A DNA stretch of 64,000 bases. It comes from Streptomyces sp. R41 (lineage in GTDB: Bacteria; Actinomycetota; Actinomycetes; Streptomycetales; Streptomycetaceae). The DNA lies in the NCBI RefSeq assembly GCF_041053055.1, contig NZ_CP163443.1:7485001-7549000 (forward strand), read 5' to 3'. Shown here piece after piece: positions 44,601 to 52,341 of this stretch. Numbering within the stretch: the first letter of the stretch is position 1; each line of letters starts with the position of its first letter. Made by a program: the position numbers and the translations under genes. Below the pieces are notes generated by a model. The model was not told where the DNA came from. It worked only from the letters and a program-made list of their open reading frames with translations, and made no database searches.

Positions 44601-45065
44601 TCAGCGACGTCGGCGTAGGGCCCGCCAGGCTTCTTCGACCGTTTCCCCGGACCGCAGCCACCAGCTTTCCAGCTTGTTGCGCACCTCTGAAACAACCTTC
44701 CACCACTTGAACCGCGGAGGCAGCTGCCGGAACGGCACGAAGGCCAGGGTGTCCTTAATGGCGTACTCGGCAATGCTCTTGAGCCCCTCCGCGCGCAGCG
44801 CGGCGTACAACTCGGGGGTCAGTCGGCCGTTGATCCGCGCCGCGGCACCGGCCGCGGTGAACGCGAACCCGCGCTGAGCGACGTCCGGCAACTGCATCGC
44901 CCGGACAATCCGAGGCGACGCCTCCTCCAGCGAACCATTGAAGGCCAACCCGATCACTGCCGAACCCAGAGGCCACTCACCCCGTTCGAAGGCGGCGTCA
45001 ACCTCGGCGGGGTCGTCGATATGCGACACGCCCTCGCCGGTTTCCCAGTCCCACTTGGACGCCAT
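44601..45065 (-). CDS. hypothetical protein, tandem paralogue A
   Basis: 154 aa from ATG 45065, chosen to match the paralogue start (MASKWDWE against MAAEWDWE). ATG 45074 or 45083 is possible. It is related to the gene at 44116-44583 along its whole length, so the pair arose by duplication. Only 17 nt separate them. It lies next to a polymorphic-toxin remnant on the other strand, which suggests, but does not show, an immunity role. Confidence 0.7.
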   Translation of the reverse strand: MASKWDWETGEGVSHIDDPAEVDAAFERGEWPLGSAVIGLAFNGSLEEASPRIVRAMQLPDVAQRGFAFTAAGAAARINGRLTPELYAALRAEGLKSIAEYAIKDTLAFVPFRQLPPRFKWWKVVSEVRNKLESWWLRSGETVEEAWRALRRRR

Positions 45066-45157
45066 AGCCGACATTCTTTCCATCTGTCTTCAGTCGCCTG
45101 GTGGCGGGAGCACCTTCTGCTCCCTGAGGTTATTGATCATGCCCTTCTTCTTGCGGT

Positions 45158-45280
45158 ATGGCGGGGAATCGGCCGGGGGACTGGCATGTCCTGGACCTGG
45201 ACCTGGACAAGGATCCGACTCCGGGCGATCCGGACCACCCCCGTCACGTGCGCATCACCAACAGTCGTATGCACACGTGA
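45158..45280 (+). pseudogene. remnant of the N-terminus of a polymorphic-toxin-type protein
   Basis: 40 codons, ATG to TGA. The peptide MAGNRPGDWHVLDLDLDKDP then TPGDP matches from memory the conserved opening of large Streptomyces secreted polymorphic toxins (PxDWxVLDLDxDPTPGDP). The expected helical WXG-like part is absent. CTGGAC occurs three times in tandem, adding an extra Leu-Asp. The frame breaks at about codon 30 and the toxin body is gone. It lies in a 416-nt space otherwise without intact genes. Confidence 0.5.
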
Positions 45281-45407
45281 ACTTATCGAGGTACGGCTGT
45301 TCGGCGGGAAGATCGATCACGGGGATGAACGTCTGCATCAGCAGGGCACGGACGGTCCAGCTCAGGATGTCGCCCGGTATGACGACGTCGGCGTGCCGTA
45401 TGCACAC
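45255..45407 (-). pseudogene. possible gene fragment of unknown type
   Basis: 50 codons from a GTG with protein-like composition (ILSWTVRALLMQTFIPVIDL, then PAEQPYLDKFTCAYDCW). A stop lies 8 codons upstream. It overlaps the end of the toxin remnant on the other strand by 26 nt. It may be the C-terminus of a lost gene. I do not recognise the family. Confidence 0.3.
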
Positions 45408-45481
45408 GCCGCCGTGGGTGGATGGCCGGCATCAAGAGCCCCCCTCCCTGTTTCGTTTTCGCGCCGGTCATGGATTCGCTC

Positions 45482-46351
45482 TTACTTGAGGCCGCTGAGC
45501 ATGACGCCGCGGATGTAGTACTTCTGCAGCAGCAGGAAGAGGATCAGGACCGGCAGGATGCTCAGGACGAGTCCGGCCATGACGATGGGCATCGTGCGGG
45601 TCGGGTCGACGTAGTCCTGCAGGAGCTGGATGCCGACGGGCAGGGTCATCACGTCCGGGTTGGCGGTCGAGACGAGCAGCGCCCAGATGTACTCGTTCCA
45701 GGCGTCGACGAAGGTCAGCAGCCCGAGCGTCACCAGGACCGGCTTGGTCTGCGGCAGCACGATGCGCCACCACACGGCGAACTCGCCGGCCCCGTCGATG
45801 CGCGCGGCCTCGAGGACCTCGTCCGGGATCGAGACCATGAACTGGCGCATCAGGAAGATCCCGAAACTGTTGACGAGGAACGGCATGGCGAGCGCGGCGA
45901 TGCTGACGGTCAGGCCCGCGCCGCCACGTCCGAACAGGTCGTTGCCGCCCGCCAGCGGCCAGTGCACCAGGATCAGGAAGTGCGGGATGAGGAAGAGGAA
46001 CGGGGGGAACATCATCGTCGACAGCACGAGGCGGAAGATGAAGTCCCGGCCGGGGAAGCGGAGTTTGGCGAGCGCGTAGCCGGCGAGGGACGAGGTGAGC
46101 AGCACCGAGCCGGTGATCACGGCGGTGGCGATGACGCTGTTGCGGAAGAGCACCGGCAGATCGAGCTGACCGACCGCAGCCCGGTAGTTGGACAGGTCCA
46201 ACGCCTTCGGCAGGAACCGGTAGGGCAGCGTGCCGTACTCGCCCGGCCCCTTGAAGGACGTCATCACCATGTCGAGGAACGGCACCACCATGAGGACGGC
46301 GCCGGTCACGACCAGCAGATACGAGAACCACGGGAAACGGCGGCGGATCAT
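45482..46351 (-). CDS. carbohydrate ABC transporter permease (MalG type)
   Basis: 289 aa, six membrane segments, and the EAA loop EVLEAARIDGAGEFAVWWRI. The ATG overlaps the stop of the other permease gene (ATGA). It is the last gene of the operon that starts at 51055. The ABC ATPase is not encoded here; in Streptomyces such importers commonly share the MsiK ATPase. Confidence 0.93.
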   Translation of the reverse strand: MIRRRFPWFSYLLVVTGAVLMVVPFLDMVMTSFKGPGEYGTLPYRFLPKALDLSNYRAAVGQLDLPVLFRNSVIATAVITGSVLLTSSLAGYALAKLRFPGRDFIFRLVLSTMMFPPFLFLIPHFLILVHWPLAGGNDLFGRGGAGLTVSIAALAMPFLVNSFGIFLMRQFMVSIPDEVLEAARIDGAGEFAVWWRIVLPQTKPVLVTLGLLTFVDAWNEYIWALLVSTANPDVMTLPVGIQLLQDYVDPTRTMPIVMAGLVLSILPVLILFLLLQKYYIRGVMLSGLK

Positions 46352-47307
46352 ACGTCCTCCCCCTTGCGCCGGAAGAACCACAACTGCACCAGAGTGACCA
46401 TGAGGACCACCACGAACAGCACGAAGGCGGCGGCGCTCGCGGTGCCCCAGTCGCCGTACGAGAAGGCCTGCCGGTACATCTCCAGCGCGGCCACGTTGGT
46501 CGCGTCACCCGGCCCGCCCTTGGTCATCACGATGATCAGCGCGAACGACTGCAGGCCGGTGAGAAACTGGGTGATGCACACGAACAGCAGGGACGGCCGC
46601 AGCAGCGGCACCGTGATCCTCCAGAAGACGGTGACGGGCCCGGCGCCGTCGAGCGCGGCGGCCTCGTAGTACGACTCGGGAATGGACTTCAGCCCGGCGG
46701 TCAGGACGAGGATCGCCGAGCCGACCGAGGCCCAGGCCTGGACGACCACGACCGAGGGCAGCGCGGTGTCCGGGTCCTGGAGGAAGGCCACCGAGCCGAG
46801 TCCTAGGGTGTTGAGGACGCCGTTGACGAGGCCGCCCGGCTCGTACATGTACTTCCATACGTTGCCGACGGCGACGACGGTCGTGATGATCGGCAGGAAG
46901 TACAGGGTGCGCCACAGCCCCTGGAACCGCAGCTTGTCGATGCAGGTGGCGACGAGCACGGAGCCGGCGAGCGCGAGGGCCACGGTGCCCAGAGCGAACA
47001 GCAGCGTATTGGTGAGGATTGGCGCCAGGAACGTCGATCCGTCCGCGAAGAGACGGGTGAAGTTGTCCAGGCCGACCGGATCGATGTCGCCGAGGTCGAA
47101 CCCGGCCCAGCGGGACATCGACAGCAGCAGCGCGAAACCGAGCGGCAGGATCAGGAAGACCGCGAAGAACAGCAACGTCGGCGCCAGGAAGAAATAGGCG
47201 ACGAGGGCCTGGCGGCGCCGGGGCCGGCCGGGGCCGTCGACGGCGGGCGCGAGGGACCGCGGGCTGTGCGCTCGCTCGGTCGTCTCCGGCGCCAGGGTGT
47301 TCACCAT
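46348..47307 (-). CDS. carbohydrate ABC transporter permease (MalF type)
   Basis: 319 aa from ATG 47307. About 35 residues of cytoplasmic N-terminus precede six membrane segments (LVAYFFLAPTLLFFAVFLIL is the first). The EAA loop is SYYEAAALDGAGPVTVFWRI. It overlaps the binding-protein gene by 7 nt and the second permease gene by 4 nt. Confidence 0.93.
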   Translation of the reverse strand: MVNTLAPETTERAHSPRSLAPAVDGPGRPRRRQALVAYFFLAPTLLFFAVFLILPLGFALLLSMSRWAGFDLGDIDPVGLDNFTRLFADGSTFLAPILTNTLLFALGTVALALAGSVLVATCIDKLRFQGLWRTLYFLPIITTVVAVGNVWKYMYEPGGLVNGVLNTLGLGSVAFLQDPDTALPSVVVVQAWASVGSAILVLTAGLKSIPESYYEAAALDGAGPVTVFWRITVPLLRPSLLFVCITQFLTGLQSFALIIVMTKGGPGDATNVAALEMYRQAFSYGDWGTASAAAFVLFVVVLMVTLVQLWFFRRKGEDV

Positions 47308-48641
47308 GACCGCGACACCTCCTGATCGACCTGACGGCGGGTGGTGCGCAGCGCCTCGTCGACCGACTGCTGACCGGTCCACAACGCCTCGATGTTCTTG
47401 CGCAGCAGCGACTTGGCCTGCTGCGCGCCCGGCACGTTCGGCTCCGGCACCGCGTACGCCAGCGCGTCCAGGAAGGGACGCAGGTTCGGATCGCCGCCCT
47501 CGCCGAGGAGCGTCCGCATGTCGTCCGCTCGGCCGGTCAGGGAGCCGACCGACACCTGCAGGGAGCTCATCCGGGTCGCTGCCGCACCCTTCCTGGGGCT
47601 CTTCACGCTCACCTTCTCGGTGTTGAGCCAGCGCAGGAACTCCCAGGCCTCGCGCGGGTGTTCACTGGCCGTGTTGACCCCCAGCATGAAGCCGGTGGAG
47701 AGCGTGGCACGCTGGTCGTCCGCCTCGGGGACGGGCACGGGCGCGACGCCGACATCGCCGTAGTCCTTGCCCATCAGGGCCTTCAGGTTCGCGGTCCACC
47801 AGCCGGCGCTGACCACCATGGCCACCTGCCCGGACGCGAACGCCTTGTAGACATTGACGCCGGGGTCGCTCGCGCCCTTGGCCACGAAGCGGTGCTCCAG
47901 ATCGAGCACGGCCCGGCCGGCCGGCGAATCGATGGCGGTGCGCCTGCCGTTCGCGGAGACGAACCTTCCGCCGGCGGCGTTGAGCAGGGCGAGCGTCTGG
48001 CCGACGGTGGTGGAGTCGTCGAAGGTCGACAGCCCGAACCCCTGGACCAGCGTGTTGCCGTACGGGTCCCGCCGGGCGGTCCGGTAGGCCGCCTCCTCCA
48101 GCTCCCGCCAGGTGCGCGGAGGGCCGTCGATGCCGGCCTCGCGCAGCAGCCGCTTGTTGTAGTAGAGGGCGTACGTCTGCACCTCGGTGGGGTAGCCGTA
48201 GACCTTGCCCCCCACCGACGAGGCGCCGACCGCGGCCTCGCCGTAGCCGCGCGTGATCTCCTCGGCGTGCTCGGACGGAGCGGGCCGCAGGACGCCGGCC
48301 TGGACGAGCTGGCCGTTCCACAGGCAGTACGGCTGGATGATGTCGGCGCCCTGGCCCGCGGCCTGCCGGACCATGAACGTGGTCAGCAGGTCCGTGAACT
48401 CGACGGCCTTCGTACGCACCTTGACCCGGTCGTGCGTGGCGTTCCACTCGTCGACCGGGCCCTGCAGGGCCTCCTTGAGCTCTCCGCTCGCGTAGTGGGA
48501 GAGCAGGGTGAGGACGATCGGATCCCCTGGCCGCCCGGTGCCCTGGTGCGGCGCGGCGCATCCGGAGGCGAGCAGCGCCGAGGGGAGCGCGAGCGCGAAG
48601 TGACGGCGGCTCAGGCCGCCGGTGCGGCGTGACGGCGTCAT
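47301..48641 (-). CDS. sugar ABC transporter substrate-binding lipoprotein
   Basis: 446 aa. Twin-arginine-like signal (LSRRHFALALPSALLASGC) with lipobox Cys. The mature part is a type 1 extracellular solute-binding protein (VYGYPTEVQTYALYYNKRLL; VSAGWWTANLKALMGKDYG). From its operon with NamZ the ligand may be N-acetylmuramic acid or a muramyl sugar. This is inference. It overlaps the GNAT gene by 4 nt. Confidence 0.9.
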   Translation of the reverse strand: MTPSRRTGGLSRRHFALALPSALLASGCAAPHQGTGRPGDPIVLTLLSHYASGELKEALQGPVDEWNATHDRVKVRTKAVEFTDLLTTFMVRQAAGQGADIIQPYCLWNGQLVQAGVLRPAPSEHAEEITRGYGEAAVGASSVGGKVYGYPTEVQTYALYYNKRLLREAGIDGPPRTWRELEEAAYRTARRDPYGNTLVQGFGLSTFDDSTTVGQTLALLNAAGGRFVSANGRRTAIDSPAGRAVLDLEHRFVAKGASDPGVNVYKAFASGQVAMVVSAGWWTANLKALMGKDYGDVGVAPVPVPEADDQRATLSTGFMLGVNTASEHPREAWEFLRWLNTEKVSVKSPRKGAAATRMSSLQVSVGSLTGRADDMRTLLGEGGDPNLRPFLDALAYAVPEPNVPGAQQAKSLLRKNIEALWTGQQSVDEALRTTRRQVDQEVSRSW

Positions 48642-49618
48642 CCGGCGGCCTCCCGGCGCATCACGCGGAAAACCCGGGTCGTGGTGAAACCGCTCTTGCG
48701 GTACAGGTGGCCCGCCGGGGACTGCTCGCCGGTCCACAGGAACCACGCGGAGTGCGCACGGCGCGCCCGCATCCGCTCCAGGACCAGGTGGAGCAGGACC
48801 TTGCCGAGTCCGGTGCCGCGCATCTCCTCCAGCACGCCGAACGGCCCGAACCGCTCGTCCACCGAATCGAACGTGCCGTGCATCGCCCAGCCGACCAGGC
48901 GGCCCGAAGGGTCCCGGGCGACGACGATCCGGTCGAGCGGCGTGCCCGCGGCCAGACACTCCCGGATCGTGCACGCCCAGTCCGGGCCGAAGTGGTTACC
49001 GGCGAGCGCGAACAGGTCCACCAGGTCGTCGTCGCACGGGGTGGCGAACCGGTAGCCCCGCGCCGTCAGTTCGTCCAAGCGGCCCGCGACGTCCTCAGGG
49101 ATGCGATAGCCGACCAGGCCGCGGTCCATCGCCGCCGCCTCGTACAGAGTGCGAAAGCCCAGGGACTCAAGGAGCCCGGCCGCTTCCGGGTACGCCTCGG
49201 CGTCCAGGCCGGGGAGGACGTAGTTCGGGGTGTACGAGGAGAAGTCCACCCGGGTGCGGCCGTGGCGGTGCAGCCAGTCGAGCGCGTCGGTCAGCAGCCG
49301 GCGGCCGAGGCCGCGCCCGCGGGCGGCCGGGTCGACGAAGAAGAACGGGATCCAGCCCTGCTCCGGTTCCAGGTCGGTGCCGGTCATCGGCGTCAGACGG
49401 CGCACCGCGTAGGCCGCGCCGACGACACGGTCGCCGTCGACGGCGACCCGAAGCCCCTCCGGATCGAAGTTGGCGTCGAGCAGCACCAGGGAGCGGAAGC
49501 GGTCCGAGGTGATCGAGTCGGCCGGCGCGCTCCGGCGCCACGCCTCCACCAACTGCGGGCCGTCGCCTGCGCGAAAGCCACGAATCTCGGTCCGGGATGT
49601 CGTCGTGCGATCGGTCAT
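48638..49618 (-). CDS. tandem-domain GNAT acetyltransferase
   Basis: 326 aa with two acetyl-CoA-binding loops: ARGRGLGRRLL in the N-terminal half and MRGTGLGKVLLHLVL in the C-terminal half. The substrate is unknown. Its ATG overlaps the stop of the RpiR stump (ATGA) and its end overlaps the binding-protein gene, so it is firmly part of this operon. Confidence 0.85.
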   Translation of the reverse strand: MTDRTTTSRTEIRGFRAGDGPQLVEAWRRSAPADSITSDRFRSLVLLDANFDPEGLRVAVDGDRVVGAAYAVRRLTPMTGTDLEPEQGWIPFFFVDPAARGRGLGRRLLTDALDWLHRHGRTRVDFSSYTPNYVLPGLDAEAYPEAAGLLESLGFRTLYEAAAMDRGLVGYRIPEDVAGRLDELTARGYRFATPCDDDLVDLFALAGNHFGPDWACTIRECLAAGTPLDRIVVARDPSGRLVGWAMHGTFDSVDERFGPFGVLEEMRGTGLGKVLLHLVLERMRARRAHSAWFLWTGEQSPAGHLYRKSGFTTTRVFRVMRREAAG

Positions 49619-49850
49619 CGACGGGGTTGTCCTTCCATACGCAGGTCGCGGACGGCGTCGAACGCCGCCCGCAGCACTGCCTCGGTCCGGTGCGGGGTGC
49701 CCGGCGCCACGGCGATGAGGACGCAGTCCACGACGGCGAGTCGGGCGACGCCGCCGGCCATCGCGCCGGAGCGCGGTCCCGCCTCGCGCACCACCGTGGT
49801 GAGGACGGCGGCCGCGGTGTCGGCGACGGGGCTGTGCGCGGCGTTGGGGC
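49615..49850 (-). pseudogene. C-terminal stump of a MurR/RpiR-type (SIS domain) regulator
   Basis: About 78 codons, open directly after the namZ stop and ending in the ATGA overlap with the GNAT gene. The peptide (AAHSPVADTAAAVLTTVVRE, then RSGAMAGGVARLAVVDCVLI) matches the end of RpiR-family SIS domains (RSGAMASRxAQLAVVDxLFV). The N-terminal helix-turn-helix and most of the SIS domain are missing. No start with a ribosome-binding site is seen. Confidence 0.55.
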
Positions 49851-49858
49851 AGGAGGTC

Positions 49859-51055
49859 TCAGGGGTAGAGCAGCACGTCGTCGCCGGCCCACCGGCCGGG
49901 CGGCGCCGGCGGATCGCACAGCGGCAGCGGGTCGTCGCCCGCGTCGACGGCGCGCCGCAGCCGGTCGGACCCCCACAACAGGTCGATGAAGTGACGATGA
50001 CCGGTCCCCTCCAAGTCGCCGTCCGCGGTGCGCCAGGCGAAGTCGTCCGGGTACAGCCGCCGCAGCGTGGCGAGCATCGCGACGGCGGTACGCACGGGAG
50101 CGAACGCCTCGCGATCGGTGATGTGGAGCTGGACCCCGCGCAGCGGCCGTCCGGCGTGTTTGTGGAAGGTCGGTACGTACCGCAGATCACGGAAGTGCAC
50201 TCCCGGCAGGGCGAGTTCGGCGAGCGAGGGCGCGAACCCCGCGTCGATGTACGGGGCCCCGACGATCTCGAAGGGCTGCGTGGTACCACGGCCCTCCGAG
50301 AGATTCGTCCCCTCGAACAGGCAGGTGCCGGGGTAGACGGTGGCAGTGGCGGGCGTCGGAATGTTCGGCGAGGGCGCGACCCACGGCAGGTCGGTGGCCT
50401 CCGCGTCCATGGAGCGCTGCCAGCCGACCGCCTCGATCACCGTCAAGTCAGCGGCTCTGCCCGCTACTTGGGGCACAAGCGAGGCGTTGAGATGCCGGGC
50501 GAGTTCGCCGCAGGTGAGGCCGTGCCGGACGGGTGTCGGGGCGCGCCCGACGAAGCTGGCCCACGCCGGGTCGAGCAGCGGGCCCTCGCTGACGAGTCCA
50601 CCGAGGGGATTCGGCCGGTCGGCGACCACGAACCGTACGCCTGTACGGGCCGCCGAGACCATCAGGTCGAACATGGTCCACACGTAGGTGTAGAACCTGG
50701 CCCCGATGTCCTGCAGGTCGTACACCAGGGCGTCGACGCCGCTGCCGAGCAGCAGTTTGTCGAGGCGCTCGCCGTCGTACCGGTAGGTGTCGTGGACCGG
50801 CAGGCCGGTGGTGGGGTCCGCCTGAGCGGCCTCGCTCTCGCCGGCCTGGCCGGTCCCGTGCAGCCCGTGCTCGGGACCGAACAGGGCGACCAGCCGCGCG
50901 CCGGCCTCGAGCAGCGCGGGCGCGGCCGGGCGCAGGTCGGGGAGGACGCCGGTGTGGTTGGTGACCAGCCCGAGCCGGCCGGGGCCGGCAAGTCCGGGCG
51001 ACGCGTGCAGTCGTGCGATCCCGGTCGTCACCGCGACGCGGTCACCCGTGCTCAT
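49859..51055 (-). CDS. namZ: exo-beta-N-acetylmuramidase NamZ (DUF1343 family)
   Basis: 398 aa from ATG 51055 with AAAGG upstream. Family blocks are clear: LGLVTNHTGVLPDL, ALFGPEHGLHGTGQAG, YDLQDIGARFYTYVWTMFDL and VVADRPNPLGGL. NamZ releases terminal N-acetylmuramic acid from peptidoglycan fragments. No signal peptide is evident from this start, so export is uncertain. It leads the operon of uptake genes. Confidence 0.88.
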   Translation of the reverse strand: MSTGDRVAVTTGIARLHASPGLAGPGRLGLVTNHTGVLPDLRPAAPALLEAGARLVALFGPEHGLHGTGQAGESEAAQADPTTGLPVHDTYRYDGERLDKLLLGSGVDALVYDLQDIGARFYTYVWTMFDLMVSAARTGVRFVVADRPNPLGGLVSEGPLLDPAWASFVGRAPTPVRHGLTCGELARHLNASLVPQVAGRAADLTVIEAVGWQRSMDAEATDLPWVAPSPNIPTPATATVYPGTCLFEGTNLSEGRGTTQPFEIVGAPYIDAGFAPSLAELALPGVHFRDLRYVPTFHKHAGRPLRGVQLHITDREAFAPVRTAVAMLATLRRLYPDDFAWRTADGDLEGTGHRHFIDLLWGSDRLRRAVDAGDDPLPLCDPPAPPGRWAGDDVLLYP

Positions 51056-51095
51056 CCTTTGCCCCCGTCTGCCGGTGACCTCTCGAAGCAGTGGA

Positions 51096-51128
51096 TGGAA
51101 ATTTACTTGTATGTCCTGGAATTTTCCA
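51096..51128. promoter_or_regulatory. candidate RpiR-type operator/promoter upstream of namZ
   Basis: An A/T-rich island in GC-rich DNA. TGGAA-TT-TTCCA (51117-51128) is a perfect 5+5 palindrome, and TGGAAATTT (51096-51104) is a second copy of the arm 13 nt away. GGAA...TTCC-type repeats are typical for RpiR/MurR operators. It lies 41 nt before the namZ start. Confidence 0.5.
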
Positions 51129-51263
51129 TTACTCACCAGCAGTTCGTGCCGAAGGCGGCCCCGGAATCTCTTGCGGCGGCGTCAGCAGCGCGGCGGCGAT
51201 GGACGGCACCAACCTGCAGCGGCTGAAGCCTCTTGGCAGCACCGGAGGTCAGAAACGGATGCC

Positions 51264-51944
51264 TCAACGCGATGCAGTCCTTGAAGCGTGTGGAGTGTCG
51301 GAGTCCCCGGAAAGGTGCCACTTCACGTCCACCACGCCCTCGACAGCTCGCACCAGACGGGTGGCCACCGACCGCAGCGAGGGGTCGTCGGCCTGCCCGG
51401 TGAGGGTGACCGCGCCGTCGGCGACCTGCACGCGTACCGGTTCCTCTGGACCGGGGAAGACGTACGCGACGATTTCGTGGCGGATCTGTTCGGCGATGTC
51501 CTCGTCCGATCGCAGGAAGACTTTCAAGAGATCCGCCCGGCTGACGATGCCTTTGAGCATGCCTTCGCTGTCGATGACCGGCAGCCGTTTGACCTGGCGC
51601 TGGGCCATGATGCGCGCGGCCTGGGCAAGGGTGGCGTCGCCCTGCACCGTGACGGCCGGGGAAGACATCAGTTCCGCGGCGGTCACCGCCCCCGCCTTGG
51701 CGAGGTCGGACAGGCGGCGGAGTTGCGTGAAGCGGTCCGGGTCGCTGTTGCGGAACTCTTCCTTGGGCAGCAGGTCGGCCTCGGAGACGAGACCGATCAC
51801 CCGGCCGTCGCCCTCCAATACGGGAACGGCGCTGACCTTCCACTCCTCCATCGTCTTGACGATCTTCTTGAACGGGGCGTCGCGGCTGACAGCGACGACG
51901 GTGTGAGTCATCACATCGCTCACGATGTGCGGGCTGCCGTACAT
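51264..51944 (-). CDS. CBS-pair and BON domain protein
   Basis: 226 aa. Two CBS domains (VSDVMTHTVVAVSRDAPFKK; AAELMSSPAVTVQGDATLAQ) and a C-terminal BON domain (VRVQVADGAVTLTGQADDPS). CBS pairs bind adenine nucleotides. Such proteins are common in actinobacterial hypoxia/dormancy regulons. The partner is unknown. It is the first gene of the stress-type island. Confidence 0.9.
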   Translation of the reverse strand: MYGSPHIVSDVMTHTVVAVSRDAPFKKIVKTMEEWKVSAVPVLEGDGRVIGLVSEADLLPKEEFRNSDPDRFTQLRRLSDLAKAGAVTAAELMSSPAVTVQGDATLAQAARIMAQRQVKRLPVIDSEGMLKGIVSRADLLKVFLRSDEDIAEQIRHEIVAYVFPGPEEPVRVQVADGAVTLTGQADDPSLRSVATRLVRAVEGVVDVKWHLSGDSDTPHASRTASR

Positions 51945-52341
51945 GGTCTCCTCCTCGGGATGTCATGTGCGGACGATGGAGGGGCGGCTGATCGCCGTCT
52001 GAGCGGCGTGCGCCGGGGCCCGTGCGGTGTGCGCTACGAGCCGGACGTCGATGGCGATGCCCTCGCCGCCGGCTGTCCTGGGTGCCCATCGGGAGCCCTG
52101 GGGCTGCTACTCCCAGAGTGGGTGCGTGACGCGGGAGACACCACAGGCCGCCCGGTCCCGGACAGGGGTCGTTCGGCCCAACCTGCGGCGCGCTCCCCAT
52201 GGAGGGCCGCTCGGTGCCCTGCCTCTGCGCCTCGCGGGGCAGCAAGGTCCTGGGCGTTGCGCTGCCGGGGCGGGGCCGACCGGCCCTCGCGGCGGACCGA
52301 CCGTGGGGCGATGCTGAAGGGGGTGACGAAGGGAGCCCCAT
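51945..52341. promoter_or_regulatory. 397-nt divergent intergenic region with three palindromic boxes
   Basis: No gene is seen. It separates the CBS-BON gene from the SulP gene. GGGTCGTTCGGCCC (52166-52179), GGGCCGCTCGGTGCCC (52204-52219, one base inserted) and GGGCCGACCGGCCC (52273-52286) are versions of the box found before other genes of the island. Confidence 0.5.

Noticed and set aside
48629..51226. An 865-codon open frame on the plus strand opposite the NamZ operon
   Set aside because: It has no domain or codon signal and lies opposite four well-supported genes.
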